A stretch of 52,815 nt of DNA from Collybiopsis luxurians FD-317 M1. Lineage: Eukaryota; Basidiomycota; Agaricomycetes; Agaricales; Omphalotaceae. Within the stretch, counting starts at the first letter, position 1. Every line of letters begins with the position of its first letter. The notes beneath the pieces were generated by a model. It was not told the DNA's origin and searched no databases. It worked only from the letters and a program-made list of their open reading frames with translations. The DNA is taken from assembly GCA_000827265.1 (NCBI GenBank), contig KN834782.1:239529-292343 (forward strand). Direction: 5' to 3'. Shown here in pieces: positions 22,944 to 34,393 of this stretch. A program made the translations under genes and the position numbers.

Positions 22944-24182
22944 ATACTTATGGATGATATCGATGATGCCGAAAGCAAGTAGGTATGTGAGCAGGTTCCT
23001 CCCAACTGAATGCCCAAACCGAACACCCACACAGACTAACCCACAGACGCAGACACCCATTTACACACGCGGACACGCATGCACACGAACACGCACCGCA
23101 AAATCCTTCTCTCGCCTCCACCGGAACTGTTAACCGAATCTACAAATCCCACATCATTTGCGATGTAACATCGATCACTGTAACGCTCAGAGTCCAAAAC
23201 GATTTCACCTTCCCCCACACACATGTACACCGATCGTCCAGCAGATCATTTCATTTCTGTTTTCGCTTTCACATCAAGCACACCGATCAGACACCGAACT
23301 TCCCGCAAATGCAGCATGATATCATTCTTACATACAACGTTCTAGTATTTGAATGTTCTTCGAACACTCAAACACTCCCATCCTCCCCTTTGTAGAGAAA
23401 CCCTGATCGTGAGTGGTCACGGTCGTAGGATATCTGTATCATACATCCAATACAGTATGGACAGTATCTCTGAAACCACACATAATGAAGAGAGATCAAA
23501 CACATACGTGAGCATATCATGTGTATAGTGGCGCTCACTGCATTTGCATTTCTATTAAATCCTAGATTGGTGGTAGAACAAGTATCATAGCCACAATGGA
23601 GATTGAGACTGTTAATGTAGGGGATGGAAAGACCATGAGGTGGGGAAGAGGTAGACTCACCCACAGTCTCGGGTTGAAGATCTGCAATGCCAGTCTCGAC
23701 TTGAGTGCACTTGTAGGGACTATCAGTCAAAAACAGACTGGCACTGTGCTCGGCAGGTGTATTTATAGATTTATGAATGCCTACCTGTGAGTGGTATGAA
23801 GTTGAGTTATACATTTAGATGCAAGAAGAATGTATGGGTTCCAACAGTTGCTTCTTCTGCTTGACACAAGAACATGATCACTTCTGACTTGCACATACAG
23901 TTATTAAAACCAGACATGTATCATCTATATATGAGAAGTCAAAGCAGTAATTATAACAAGCTTCTTGGCTACACATTTTGCAATGCATCAGTCTGGAAAA
24001 AGATTTGAAATAGTCAATAAAAATTCTTCTTTATTTCCTATTTCGCTTCTATCACCCTTTTATCATTGTCAAGTATAATTGCCATTTTTGTAGCTGGACC
24101 AATGGTAACGTTCAATAATACTTTGGTATAATTCACTTTCTAATTCCGCATTATTGATTCAGTACTAACTGTTATACTTAGC
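22944..24182. other. Spacer with minor frames, no supported gene
   Basis: A 148-residue minus-strand frame (23368-23814) lacks motifs and is not supported. CpG content falls after about 23370, marking the right border of the CpG-rich block. Confidence 0.35.
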
Positions 24183-24377
24183 TGTTGAGGAACATGGTGT
24201 TCCGGGTTGTCCGGCCGCTCAACATTACTCCGACATATGCCTCCGCTGTTTCACATTTGCTTCCTTTGACTCATTTCGTAGACTACCATTTATATACTGT
24301 GTAGTAGATAGTTTTAGTGAGCTTTCGGACCCCCATTCGTCCGACTCCCTTTCCATTTCGTCCCATTTATTCTAACA
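24183..24377. mobile_element. Solo LTR (195 bp) with 5-bp target duplication
   Basis: Begins TGTTGAGGAACATGG and ends TTATTCTAACA, a TGTTG/TAACA-type terminus. It is flanked on both sides by TTAGC (24178-24182 and 24378-24382). No internal region follows. LTR-LTR recombination leaves exactly this footprint. Confidence 0.85.
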
Positions 24378-24382
24378 TTAGC

Positions 24383-24734
24383 AACATTTTTGGTGCAAAT
24401 TTGCATCAATCATTGCTCCATATGAGCAAATAGACCTTTCCAAGATGGTTTGAAGATGCCCCCTCCCAGTCTCATTCCAAGTCCTGATAAAGAAAGGCCT
24501 TGCCTTCAACCTTAAGATTCTATGAGCCAGTGCAATGATTGTTTTCATTTGTGGTGTGGCTTTTTTTTATTTGCAGTGATCATCCAGTGGCCTTTTCTTC
24601 ATTTACAGTGACAGTTCAGTGACTCTTTCTCATTCTCAATAACTTGTTTTTGTCTTATTGATAATGCCTTGAGGTTATAGTAAACCTTACAACTGACAAT
24701 GAATAGACTTAAATGATCTTTCTGTTGTTGAAAC
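24383..24734. other. AT-rich spacer, no gene
   Basis: No coding frame or repeat recognised, apart from short CAGTGAC-type phrases. Confidence 0.35.
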
Positions 24735-26039
24735 GCCAGTGTCAATGCCACAACAAAAGATAATAGTTGGGTTTGTTGAAGGTTAACCTGGCACTGATCA
24801 TGGCTGCTCTGGTCCAGATATCACAACCTTACACAGTTGCACAGCTGTCAGTGTCTTTTCAAGACATAAATTAAGATTGATTTCCTAGTAATATGTATAC
24901 TTAAACAATGGTTCCCAATGATTGATGCTGAAGCTTTATCATTTGCTTTGTGATGGTGGGGACCGGATTCTGAGACTTAGGGCCAAATCTTCAATCTGGC
25001 AGTAATTTTCGTGGTCCCGTCAGTGCAGGACTCATGATACAAATGGTTAGAATAAAAATGTCACATCAGAATGCTGATAGTAAATTTTGTGTGATGGGTT
25101 GGCTTCTGATCATTCACATAGTCCTGAAGCTTCAATGAACTTGAAAACAGATTGCAGTCTTGTTCAGTGGCATCACAGTGACCTATACTACTAAACAGTC
25201 ACTCTTCAGTCACCTACAGTGAATCTGCAGTGACCCACAGTGACCTGCAGTGACCTGCAGTAATGGTGACTGCAGGGGTGATTGTTAATGTTCTATGCCT
25301 GTATATACCTGTTGTTGGCCATGCTGCTGAGTTTACACTTTGGAAGGGGAATGTCTTCTGCTAGGACCTTCGGATGAATTCAATGATCGAGATAACAACC
25401 GGGAGAGTTTAGAGTGAGAGCAAAAAGATTGCACATGTTGCTCAAATGAAGAATGAGAATAATGATATGACATGGTAAAAAAGTGAACAGTGCTCTTAAA
25501 AGACATGAAAGGCAAAGAAATGATTCACGAAATGCGCTCAAAGCCAGTGTAAAGATTACAAAATGATGATGCACTTATGACACACCCATGATCAGTGTTT
25601 TCGAATACCATCTATATGATATATGAAATGCTATGATGAAACCATGACCATGCCATCCGTATGCACAGTTACCAATGCATAATGATGATAATGTATGATT
25701 TCACCCACTGATATTTGGGTAAAATTGCCTTTTCGAGGACCGCTTTTGATAATGTAGATTAGCGATGTTCCGACCTGCTCCATCATGTTAGAGCTAGATC
25801 AAGCTAGCTCTAACCGGAGCGGGCTGTCATATTGCAGTATCTTTCACAACAGTCATTGGCATGATGCTTTATCCATTAATATAACAAGTTGATCATTATT
25901 AGATGTCTTGCTATATTATTTCATTGTCAGTGGTTGGAGCCGGGCTGTTGGCCATTGCTAGGCCGTCAGGGGGCTCAGAGCTGACACATCAGTAGGTGTG
26001 CCTCCTGTCTGAAAAAGATGAAAAGGGCACCTGACAGTC
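24735..26039 (-). repeat. Inverted repeat copy L, uninterrupted (partner 44014-47042)
   Basis: Matches 44014-47042 in reverse orientation over its full length once the Helitron and a 200-bp tandem duplication in the partner are removed (1305 versus about 1285 bp). Shared landmarks are GAGCTAGATCAAGCTAGCTC, a promoter-like patch, a serine-rich reading frame, a GTCACTGCAG mini-repeat (25190-25275) and the end GCCAGTGTCAATGCC. No target-site duplication was found. It may be a non-autonomous element, or the arms of something larger. Confidence 0.8.
25333..25515 (-). CDS. Serine/histidine-rich short frame, copy L
   Basis: Translates to MPFMSFKSTVHFFTMSYHYS then SSFEQHVQSFCSHSKLSRLL and SRSLNSSEGPSRRHSPS. 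The same frame, with the same start, is kept in copy R (44746), while the surrounding DNA has drifted. It may be the first exon of a repeat-encoded protein. Function unknown. Confidence 0.35.
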   Translation of the reverse strand: MPFMSFKSTVHFFTMSYHYSHSSFEQHVQSFCSHSKLSRLLSRSLNSSEGPSRRHSPSKV

Positions 26040-26672
26040 CCAAATAAGCCAATCAATATGTATGATTGATCGAACACATTTTCCTATGTATTCGTAGTGA
26101 TATAGGTTGTTCTATAGCATTGGTCAAACATGTTAATTCCTCAGTATATTATCTATACCTTTCCACTGAGGCTAGGACTTGGGAGTGATACTCCCTCAGC
26201 ATCCCTGGCATTCTCAGCCACAGCTTATGTGTGACAGCTCATCAGCCTTCTTTCTGTCTTTGACATCATCACCTGTACCTTGTGCACCGAACCTGTTGCT
26301 GTTGATTCCCACTCACTGTTCCTGCCTCCCGCTCATCATCCTGCCTCCCACTCACTGCCCCCACCTCCCACTTACTGTCCCACTCATCTTCAATGAGAGC
26401 AACTATAAACAATGTATTTTGTATGCTGTTATCCTGTATATATGGTTTACTATAGTAATAAGAACAGTACTGGCAGCAGTAATATAGAAAGATAAGAACA
26501 GTTTCAGCATGGCTTAGAAAGGTGCAAAACAAGAAAGGTGCAGCCCAGAAGAACAAATCAAATATGCAGAAAGAAAGGAGAAGACTCCAGAAAACAAAAG
26601 ACCTCTAATTCTCCCCACCATTCTCCCCCCTATTGTCCCTCTCATCATCATTCATGAGCTGATCTTCCTCCT
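26040..26672. other. Spacer with C-rich tandem phrase, then assembly gap
   Basis: Contains a CCTGCCTCCCACTCACTG-like imperfect tandem repeat at about 26310-26390. The frame covering it is low-complexity and unsupported. Confidence 0.4.
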
Positions 26673-27000
26673 NNNNNNNNNNNNNNNNNNNNNNNNNNNN
26701 NNNNNNNNNNNNNNNNNNNNNNNNNNNNNNNNNNNNNNNNNNNNNNNNNNNNNNNNNNNNNNNNNNNNNNNNNNNNNNNNNNNNNNNNNNNNNNNNNNNN
26801 NNNNNNNNNNNNNNNNNNNNNNNNNNNNNNNNNNNNNNNNNNNNNNNNNNNNNNNNNNNNNNNNNNNNNNNNNNNNNNNNNNNNNNNNNNNNNNNNNNNN
26901 NNNNNNNNNNNNNNNNNNNNNNNNNNNNNNNNNNNNNNNNNNNNNNNNNNNNNNNNNNNNNNNNNNNNNNNNNNNNNNNNNNNNNNNNNNNNNNNNNNNN
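26673..27000. other. Assembly gap (328 N)
   Basis: A run of N flanked on both sides by CTCCT-type sequence, so the assembler probably failed at a TCC/GGA microsatellite. Confidence 0.95.
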
Positions 27001-27056
27001 CTCCTCCCCCCCTCCTCCCCCTCCTCCCCCTCCTTCTCCTCCTCCTCCTCCTCACT
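27001..27056. repeat. CTCCTCC microsatellite at the gap edge
   Basis: An imperfect (CTC)n/(CCT)n tract. In the minus strand it could encode a poly-Glu/Gly tail of the neighbouring gene, or lie in its 3' region. Confidence 0.85.
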
Positions 27057-27101
27057 TGCCATTTGTGTGGGACACTTCTTTGGACCTGCCTGGTGGGATG
27101 C

Positions 27102-29757
27102 TCATCTACATTTTGCTGGGCACTCCTCCTGGCTATTGTCCTTGGAGCTGCATTTTTGCTTATGGTGAGAGCCGCCAGCATCACTCCTTAGTTTTCTTGC
27201 GACCTTGGTAGGGATGCCAGCCCGCTTATCATCTGAAAGCTGTTGAAGGTGCTTTTGATACTGGCACTCACTCAGCTTGTACCAGTAGGCTTCTCCAGTC
27301 TTCCATGCTTGATATAATGTAGAAATGTGTTCATCATTGTCAAGATTGTGTGGGGATTTGAGTGGAATGTCCTGAGGCCACCCCTCTATAGCCACCTGGT
27401 ATTTCTTCATCATAGCTTGTCGGAAGTTCAGGTAGTTGACCGCAAGGTTTGTATTTCCAGTTATGGACCCTTATACATGATGAGCACTGTAGCCAGGTGA
27501 GAGAGACAAAATTAACTTACCCAACCCCTTTTTGATCATTTGAACAGTCTCTGTTGCTTTTTTTGAGGTGCTCAATGCTTTTATTCCATCTATAATATCA
27601 AGATCTTAGTTTAGCTAAAAGTTGGAAAATAAAGGGTACTAATGCTTCGCAGCAACTATTACATATGACTCAAACAGACAAAGAATCTCCCAGACTAATT
27701 TATGAAATGTATGCAGGAAAAAATCAGCCACAGGACCCCCACTGATGATAATGGGCTGCACAGTGCTTTTGAATGTTTCTCAGGTAAATATACCAAATCC
27801 AGCCACCTCAGTAGACTGGTGAAGCTCAGTGAACTGAGATAGAAATATATAAGGCTAGGTGTAAGAAGAGAATGAATTAATGAGATACCTCATCCTTAAA
27901 GTGCCGAAAGAGCTTTCCAGCATGCAAAGTGCCTGTCTTGTTGGAGATTTTGGCCACCTCCTTTTTATCCTGCTGATAATGGACCAGATCCTGCATGAGC
28001 TGTGCCAATTTATCCTTGTCCTTCTTGGCAGCTTGGAGCTCCTTGTTCTTCTTTGCCACTTTCTGTATCTGAGTAATACCAGCCTTCTGGCCACATCCTT
28101 TACCTACTTGGTGTCAGGAAGGAGATAGGGAAATAAATGAAGGGGATAACTAACCGGCATTCATTAGCTGGGCTTGAGTGTGAAGGATGGCATCTTGCAC
28201 ACTGTTGGTGTGTCTTTTGTTGAGACAGGAGGCTGAACCAAATAATCTTTTCACTTTGCTGACAGTGATGCCATGCTCCTCTGCAAGTTTGGCAAAGTCT
28301 TCATCCTGCTTGGCCTTCAAGCCCTCAATGGCCTTGACCAGGGCTTTCTGCTTGACCCTATATACTGTCAAGTGCACACCTGACTCAGCCCTTTGGGTAG
28401 GCTGGGTGTTATCAATATGGGAGGAGGAATCATGGTCATCCACATCCTCCCACTCATTATTGTCTCTGTGGTCCAATGTCCCATGCCTTTTGGTCAATCC
28501 TGTATTGGACCCACTGGTACTACCCTCCTGGCCATCCCTTCCCTCAGAAGTACCTGAAGAACCTTCCTTGGAATTGGTTTGGCTGGCAGCCATCTCATCA
28601 TTGTGCCTGGGACTTGAGTCACCCACAGTTGTCTCATGATTGATAGTATTTGAGACAGACTATTGAGGTGGAGATTGGAGTGAAGGTGGAGACTGAGACT
28701 GGGGTGGAGGGGAGACTGGGATTGGGGTGGAGGGGGAGACTGAGATTGGGGTGGAAGTGGAGACTGAAGCTGGGGTGAGGATGAGGGTGGAGAGGGGTCC
28801 ACTGATGTGGATAAGACTGGTCCAAATTGTGGCATTGCAGGTGGAAGATGTGTAGGCACTACAGATGGAGAACAAGGGCTGGAATCAGATGATTCACTAG
28901 CACTAGCCTGCCATTGAGATCCTGACTGAGCTGTGGTTGGTCAACCTTGGAGCATAGCAAGGGAGCTCGTGCTCTGCTCAGGAACATAGGAAGGACATGT
29001 GGCATGAGGTTGAGAAACAGTTAAGTTATTAGATGATGATGGTGTGACTGGGACTGGAGGTAGAGGAGGGTCAGAAAGTGCTGCCGCATCCACATTGTCA
29101 CATAGTACAGTATTCACCCAAGTCAAATGGAAAGAATGAGGCTTTGAGGCTGAATCCTGGGTTGGCTGCAATGGAGTAGTATTTACATGATAGGGACCAG
29201 ATGGCTGACTTGAAGTACTGTACACAGCCCTGTTGGAGCCAAGGCATGCATTTGAAATTGGCAGAGGATAGTTCTCAGTATTCGGGATGTAGAGAGGGCC
29301 TTGCTGACCTGAACCAACCTGAGGAGGAAGGATCTGCACATTTGGGGTATGGGAAGGATGGCCATTCCTGGAAGAAAAAGGACAGAAACAAGGATAAGGA
29401 GGCTGTGAGGTTGAGATGGGAGAAGAAAAATAGGTCTCAGATGCATGAGAATTTGATTTTTCCATTCCATCCAACAGAGGGAAGGATGTATAGGAATTAG
29501 CTGCCAGAGAGCCTTGCTGGACATGTTGAGACTGAGAGATACTGAGAGAAGGCTGAGAACCTAGATGCACTGGCAAGGAGCTCTGGGAGTGGTGTGGCTG
29601 GGTAAAGCCCTGATTGTGGACAATACTAGGGAGCTGGTATAGCAGATTCTGAGCTGTATGATAAGGCAAGCTAGGAGAAGAGGTATGTAAATCATGCTGC
29701 ATATTTTTGGGAACAGCATGAGAAGCAGTTTTGAGGTGGAGAAGCTATAGGTGAATC
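27102..29757 (-). CDS. Fungal repeat-associated protein of unknown function (multi-exon)
   Basis: Minus-strand, spliced gene. A Ser/Pro/Gln-rich N-terminal region (28941-29702, and a second low-complexity stretch at 28630-28860) is followed by a charged linker. Then comes the segment KLAEEHGITVSKVKRLFGSA (about 28250), KKNKELQAAKKDKDKLAQL (27990) and HAGKLFRHFKDEVSH (27880). After another intron comes MMKKYQVAIEGWPQDIPLKS with LDNDEHISTLYQAWKTGEAY WYKL (27300-27413). This order (a short helix-turn-helix-looking LAEEHG block, a lysine-rich coiled stretch, then a KYxVxIxGWPxxxP block) matches an uncharacterised protein I recall from repeat-rich basidiomycete loci. Its function is unknown to me. 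It is transcribed away from the viroplasmin-like gene, which starts at 29977. Exon borders at the N-terminus are uncertain, and the C-terminus runs toward the assembly gap. Confidence 0.5.
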
Positions 29758-29976
29758 CATTGCACTGAGACATAGCTTGAAAACTGTTAATGTTAAATTT
29801 TTAATTAATGGGTTAGAAGCCACAAACCAAAGTAGAGCCTGCAGATTTCTCTCAAACAACAGAGGGGCAAAGTGAAATGGTAAACAAGTTGTGAAGCCAT
29901 ACTGCACATGAGCAAGCAGTAACTTGAACTTAACCCATTGATTTATTCTTGTGTCTTTTCATCTAACATCATAGAG

Positions 29977-31116
29977 ATGGCTGATAGTGGTAGTAAGTAT
30001 TTTCTTCAAACCTTTAAATAAATTTATTGCTTTCTTGATTTTAGGCAACATATCCAGTTCCCCACTTGAAATTGCCAATGCCACTCATTGTGAGCACCAT
30101 ACTCGAACTGGCATTTTCTTGCTTGATGCTGAAGGTAAATATCTCCTACTAATAATGTCTGAATCTGAGGTTAGTTTTTTGTAGAAACAATTCACATGGA
30201 GCAGCACTTGCAAGAGGCAGAAGATGCCAGCCTTTGTGCACACCAAGCACACACAGAAATCTGAGAGGCTTTGGGGCAACAAATCCAGCTGTCACAAGAG
30301 AATCTCAGTAAAAATCTTCAAACCACTTTTTGATATTTACTGATCCAAAAAATTAGATCAACTTTGCAGCACAATCTCTCCACCTGCTAGCCCATCAAAG
30401 ACCCCACCTGCTAGTCCCTCAAAAAAGACTGCGGTACTGCAGACCCCAACCAAGCAGTCTAGGGCCTCCACTCCAGCAGTACATAGCAGTCCATTGAAGT
30501 CTCCTACATTTGAGCCCAGAACCCCTCGCACAAAGATCCAGTTTATGTTTCCCACTCTTTCTCCTGGCTCCACAACAGATGGAACTGATAAGTTCATTCC
30601 CGGGGCTGTCTACACCCCAGTCAAGACCAAAAATCATGGCTCCAGTCAGTGTAATGAGAGGCTGTACATTGTGTACTGGGGAAAGGATGATTGTGATGGC
30701 ATTTTTACTGAATGGTATGGGGAAGGTGGTGCACAGGAAGCAACCTCTGGCAGTGGCAGCTGGTATATCCATTGTCATTTCCTTGACCCTGAAATTGGAC
30801 ACAAAGCCTATCAAGATTGTCAAAAGGCAGGCATTCTGAAAGCCTTGAAATTGCCTGCAGAGAATAGTAAGATGGAGTGGTTCCTGGTTATTGTCAGTGA
30901 ATGTCCAGGAATCTATCATCGTCAGTATGTATTTTGAGTCCATTTTCAGTACCCGTTCACTGAAATCCAACTAGAGGGGTCATGAAGAATGGGCTAGGAT
31001 ATTGCAGTGGCCAGATTTGCCATGTAGACAGAAGTTACAGTGACACCGAAGCCTTGTTCAAGGCTAAGAAAGAGAAGGGTGAGGTAAAAATACTTGAATC
31101 TTGGCATATCATGTGA
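29977..31116 (+). CDS. Two-domain viroplasmin / RNase H1 N-terminal-like protein (spliced)
   Basis: ATG at 29977 (MADSGS) joins across a 52-bp GTAAGT...TTTTAG intron (29993-30044) to NISSSPLEIANATHCEHHTR. A Pro/Ser/Thr-rich spacer with PPASPSKTPPASPSKK at about 30380-30430 follows. Then come two copies of a small domain. The first is LYIVYWGKDDCDGIFTEW through GHKAYQDCQKAGIL (30660-30850). The second is EWFLVIVSECPGIYHR (30880-30920), continuing after an intron as GLGYCSGQICHVDRSYSD and TEALFKAKKEKGEVKILES to a stop at 31116. The Y-V-V-x-x-G-x-x-x-G-I-Y-x-x-W pattern is that of RNase H1 N-terminal/viroplasmin domains, which bind RNA-DNA hybrids. The assignment is by pattern only. The joint between 30134 and 30390 is unresolved. 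Confidence 0.5.
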
Positions 31117-31947
31117 ACTATGTAGCCCCCTGTATTTCTGTACTGCTGTTGACATCTTCTTGATATCTTGCTCTATTGCTTAGTTGAATTGCTATCCATG
31201 TTAACACTCTGTACCATTTACCAGTGCTCATATATATGTACCTTTGCTTGCAATATGATGTTGTTCATATCCCATTAATGACCCAATACAGAAAACTAAT
31301 CTCATTGAAATCCAGCCTCAGTACAATTCAAATGGGCACATTTACTTGACTCTTTACCTCTTCTTTTGTGGTCCATTATGGTTTCTGGTATTAGAGTGCT
31401 TGTGAATTGAGGATTGCAGGGAAAGAAAGTTAAATGGATGAAAAAAAAGTTGAACTGATGGTGGGAATGTGTATAGATGTCTATTTCTCTAAGTACTGCT
31501 AGGTGCACTAACAAGAGTTTTCCAGTATTGGACCTATAAACTGGATGATGAACTATATACCATTGCAATTGTTTTAATTTGTAATGTAACACAAGACATT
31601 CAGAGAGCAGTGAACAGCATATGTTGCTACCAAAGTTTCACATCATTTGAACCCAACAGGACAATATTGTGAACTGCCTTCATTAATGTACTGTCTCACC
31701 CCACAAATAAGTAGAACCCAATGCACAGACATTTAGAAGCATCTGCATAGACTCTAGAATTTCTTTGAATAAAGAGAATGTGTATACTAACAACATTATT
31801 AGTTCTGTCATAATTGAAGCTTCATTGTGAGTTGACTATGTTAAGTCAATGTGATTTCTTCTTGGTCTTAATAATGAGAACAAACAAAGGTTGTAAGGAC
31901 AAACAATTAGCATTTGATAAGTTAACTAGGTAAAATAACTATACTAT
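31117..31947. other. Intergenic, no gene seen
   Basis: AT-rich and CpG-poor. A 96-residue minus-strand frame at 31302-31592 lacks motifs. Confidence 0.4.
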
Positions 31948-33221
31948 TCAAGACTCTCGTAGCATGTCCATTCCTATATTCCACAACTCCTTTCTATAAG
32001 ATTGAACAGTCTGAAGCTGCCATTTTGACACCCGCTCCTTGAACACTTTATCAGTTGTAAATCCATTACAATAATAATGAAGATTTCCTGCAGCAGTAAA
32101 AAATGCAATAGAGTGACAACATTCATTTGAGCTAATTGGGATGTTACCATGGCTAATCATGGCAGATGGAAAGATAAATCCACATCCTGCAGGGAATTCG
32201 ACAACAATGCCCAACTCCCACAGGATAATGTGTCCACCCTGTGTGTGGTTGAATGGCCCACAGCACCAGATGACACACATAGCAAAGAAGACATTCAGGA
32301 GGTCATTATGAGTTTTAGTTCCAGCATGGCCAAGATTGAGATGGCAGGCTGCAAAGCAGATGTCATCAAAATTTCATTTCAGGTTAGGATTATGCACATT
32401 GACAAGCATGTGGTCCAAATTCATTAGGGTACTATGTACCTTCAGGTTATAGGCAAGAAGGCCACCTATTTTTCATTTTTAGGCCATCAAACAGGTAATG
32501 CATGGGGTGATTGACTTATGATCACAAAATCTGGTGACCCTCTGCAGATAAGGATCATCTAAAAGGTCCTTCCACACTCCAGCATTATGATTTGACATTC
32601 TAAAGTTCATTGGTTCCTGCTGGCCCTGCCCCATACTATACCCCAACAGCATACTAATATAGGTACCTTGCCGATGATCTTTACACTGAGGCAGAGGATG
32701 AAACCTAGCCTCTGCTTGGATACCTTATCCCTCACAACCTGCCAGTTCTCAGGTCATGCAAGGAGGGTGGCCATATGGTGACCATCAGTTGTTCAGAATA
32801 GATGAGAAATCCTACTAGTAGATTAGCATAAAAGATCAAGTGAAATAGAATACACATACCGGGGATCACTCTTAATGAGTTGTAAGCCTGATATCCTAAG
32901 GACATCTGGAATCAACATGACATTGGGATATGGGGCCGTACATGGACCTGTCCACCCAGCAACCCTCCTAGGTAAGTGGGAGATTACCTCTGCATCTTCC
33001 TTTGCAGCCTGAATCTTCTGTAGCACTACCTGCTTCTGCAGAACATGTGTCTCCTGGATATGCTGCTCCCACACTTCATTTTGTTTCCTCCAGGACTGGA
33101 AATGATCCTTCATCTTCCTCCATTTTGCAGCAGGAAGAGCCATGTCAGGAATATATGTTGGGGTGCTGCTGATCTGACTAGCCCTGACTGGTGCCAGAAG
33201 GGAAGCATGGTGTGGAAGCAT
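31948..33221 (-). pseudogene. TET/JBP-like 2-oxoglutarate/Fe(II) dioxygenase, inactivated
   Basis: Fungal TET/JBP-like enzymes oxidise 5-methylcytosine or thymine in DNA and expand alongside transposons in basidiomycetes. The N-terminal part holds a long helix WRKMKDHFQSWRKQNEVWEQ and GPCTAPYPNVMLIPDVLR. Next come DGHHMATLLA, PENWQVV and GYSMGQGQQEPMNFRMSNHN. The core reads GTKTHNDLLNV, with the HxD iron-binding pair at 32302-32310, then GGHIILWELGIVVEFPAGCG and PSAMISHGNIPI, with the distal His near 32147. Stops: TGA at 32754-32756 and 32374-32376, both at likely CGA sites. The arginine expected two residues after the Glu in the E-x-R-x-S 2-oxoglutarate motif reads Cys (TGT, 32116-32118), a one-base C-to-T change from CGT. 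The enzyme is therefore dead twice over. Confidence 0.7.
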
Positions 33222-33223
33222 AT

Positions 33224-33315
33224 GGGAGATGGAATGGTCACAGGAGATGAAATGGTCACAGGAGATGGAATGGTCACAGGAGATGGAACAGTCATGAGAG
33301 ATGGAATGGCCATGG
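33224..33315 (+). repeat. 18-bp coding-phase minisatellite
   Basis: The unit GGAGATGGAATGGTCACA is repeated about five times. On the minus strand it encodes a Val-Thr-Ile-Pro-Ser-Pro hexapeptide repeat, possibly a low-complexity N-terminal extension of the TET/JBP-like gene. Confidence 0.8.
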
Positions 33316-33639
33316 AAGAAGAAGGACTTGTGGATGAAGGGATGGCTGTGGGTGAAGGAACTGTCCCCATGAATGAGGGACAGTGGACACTGGATTCTGG
33401 AAACTCCTCAATCCTGTCACACTGTCTGGTGGTCCATGCCATTTTGGTCTGTTGATAGGATTTGATGAAGATCTTGCAGAGTCTGAGCTCAACAAGGATG
33501 TCAGGCCCATGCTGAGTGCATGGATTAAACTCACGCTGGCTTTGAGTGACATGGAAGCCTACAAAAATCCATTAGTGTAGGTCATCATGTATGGTAAGGG
33601 TAATATTGAATGGTAATTGAAAAGCAATAGAGAAAATAT
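33316..33639. other. Spacer, no gene assigned
   Basis: Short frames on both strands. The Pro/Ser-rich minus frame continues the minisatellite. Nothing is recognised. Confidence 0.35.
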
Positions 33640-34225
33640 TAAATAGACTTCAGTGTCTCTAATCAAAGCATGTGAAGATCAGATTCAAGATTGGCATTTG
33701 AAGCTGCCAGAAGCTGTCTTCACTGATTGAGTGACCATAAGCAAAGTGACAAGGTTCTCCCCATACCAACTTCTTCATGCTACCAAACCCTTAATGCCTT
33801 TTGATTTATTCAAAGCAACTTTTCTTGTTGAAGGATTTTATTTGGGAATGACAACTACAGAACTCCTCTCTAAAAGGATTAGGCAAATCAAAAAGCATAC
33901 AAGTGATATTGAGAAAGCAGCAGAAATACTTAGGAAAAGCTGATTTGAGTCAAAAATTCAGTTCAAAAGACATTTCTGAAAATGGCTGATCAAAAGTAAA
34001 TATGAAAAGGGAGAATATGTGCTAGTCAGGAACACTAGATGTGATCAAGAGATTGGAGGAAAAGAAAGATCACAATATTGGGGACCGTTTTTAGTTAAAG
34101 AATGTACTTGAGGAGAAGCATATTGACTTGAAGAAATGGATGGAACTGCATTAGACATACCCATAGCAGCTTATTGGTTACTTCCTTACATTACTTGAGA
34201 TCATTGGCTTATGAGAACAGGATGG
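33640..34225 (+). pseudogene. Ty3/gypsy integrase C-terminal remnant
   Basis: One frame, broken only by TGA codons, reads TRFSPYQLLHATKPLMPFDL then KATFLVEG, KYEKGEYVLVRNTRCDQEIG, SQYWGPFLV and LEEMDGTALDIPIAAYWLLP. That is the tail of a gypsy integrase, where the GEYVLVRN and GPFLV blocks follow the catalytic core. Five in-frame TGAs (33728, 33941, 33977, 34109 and 34124) sit where arginine is usual. No frameshift is needed to read through, so decay was by point mutation. The catalytic core itself is absent. Confidence 0.75.
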
Positions 34226-34393
34226 TTGGGAGTGAATCTGAAAAGAGATTAGTCAAAAAGATGGAAATGATTGATGAACCTAAAAGCTTAAAGGGATGTT
34301 GCAACTGAATATGGAAAAATTCAGCATAAAATATTAAAAATTCAAGACTTGAAAAAGACATATATATATAAGACATAAAAAGTCAGAATGTTT

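Noticed and set aside
23368..23814. 148-residue minus-strand open frame
   Set aside because: Composition and residues show no domain, and the frame lies in a non-repeat spacer without promoter or intron signals. Length alone is not enough.
24735..26039. hAT-type ends (CAGTG...) for the inverted repeat
   Set aside because: CAGTGTC is at one end only, the opposite end does not match as an inverted copy, and no 8-bp duplication was found.
26179..26487. 102-residue plus-strand frame
   Set aside because: It is created by a CCTGCCTCCCACTCACTG tandem phrase and has no other coding character.
26652..27184. Apparent 136-178 residue frames across the gap
   Set aside because: Most of each frame is N bases translated as X, so they are artefacts of the assembly gap.
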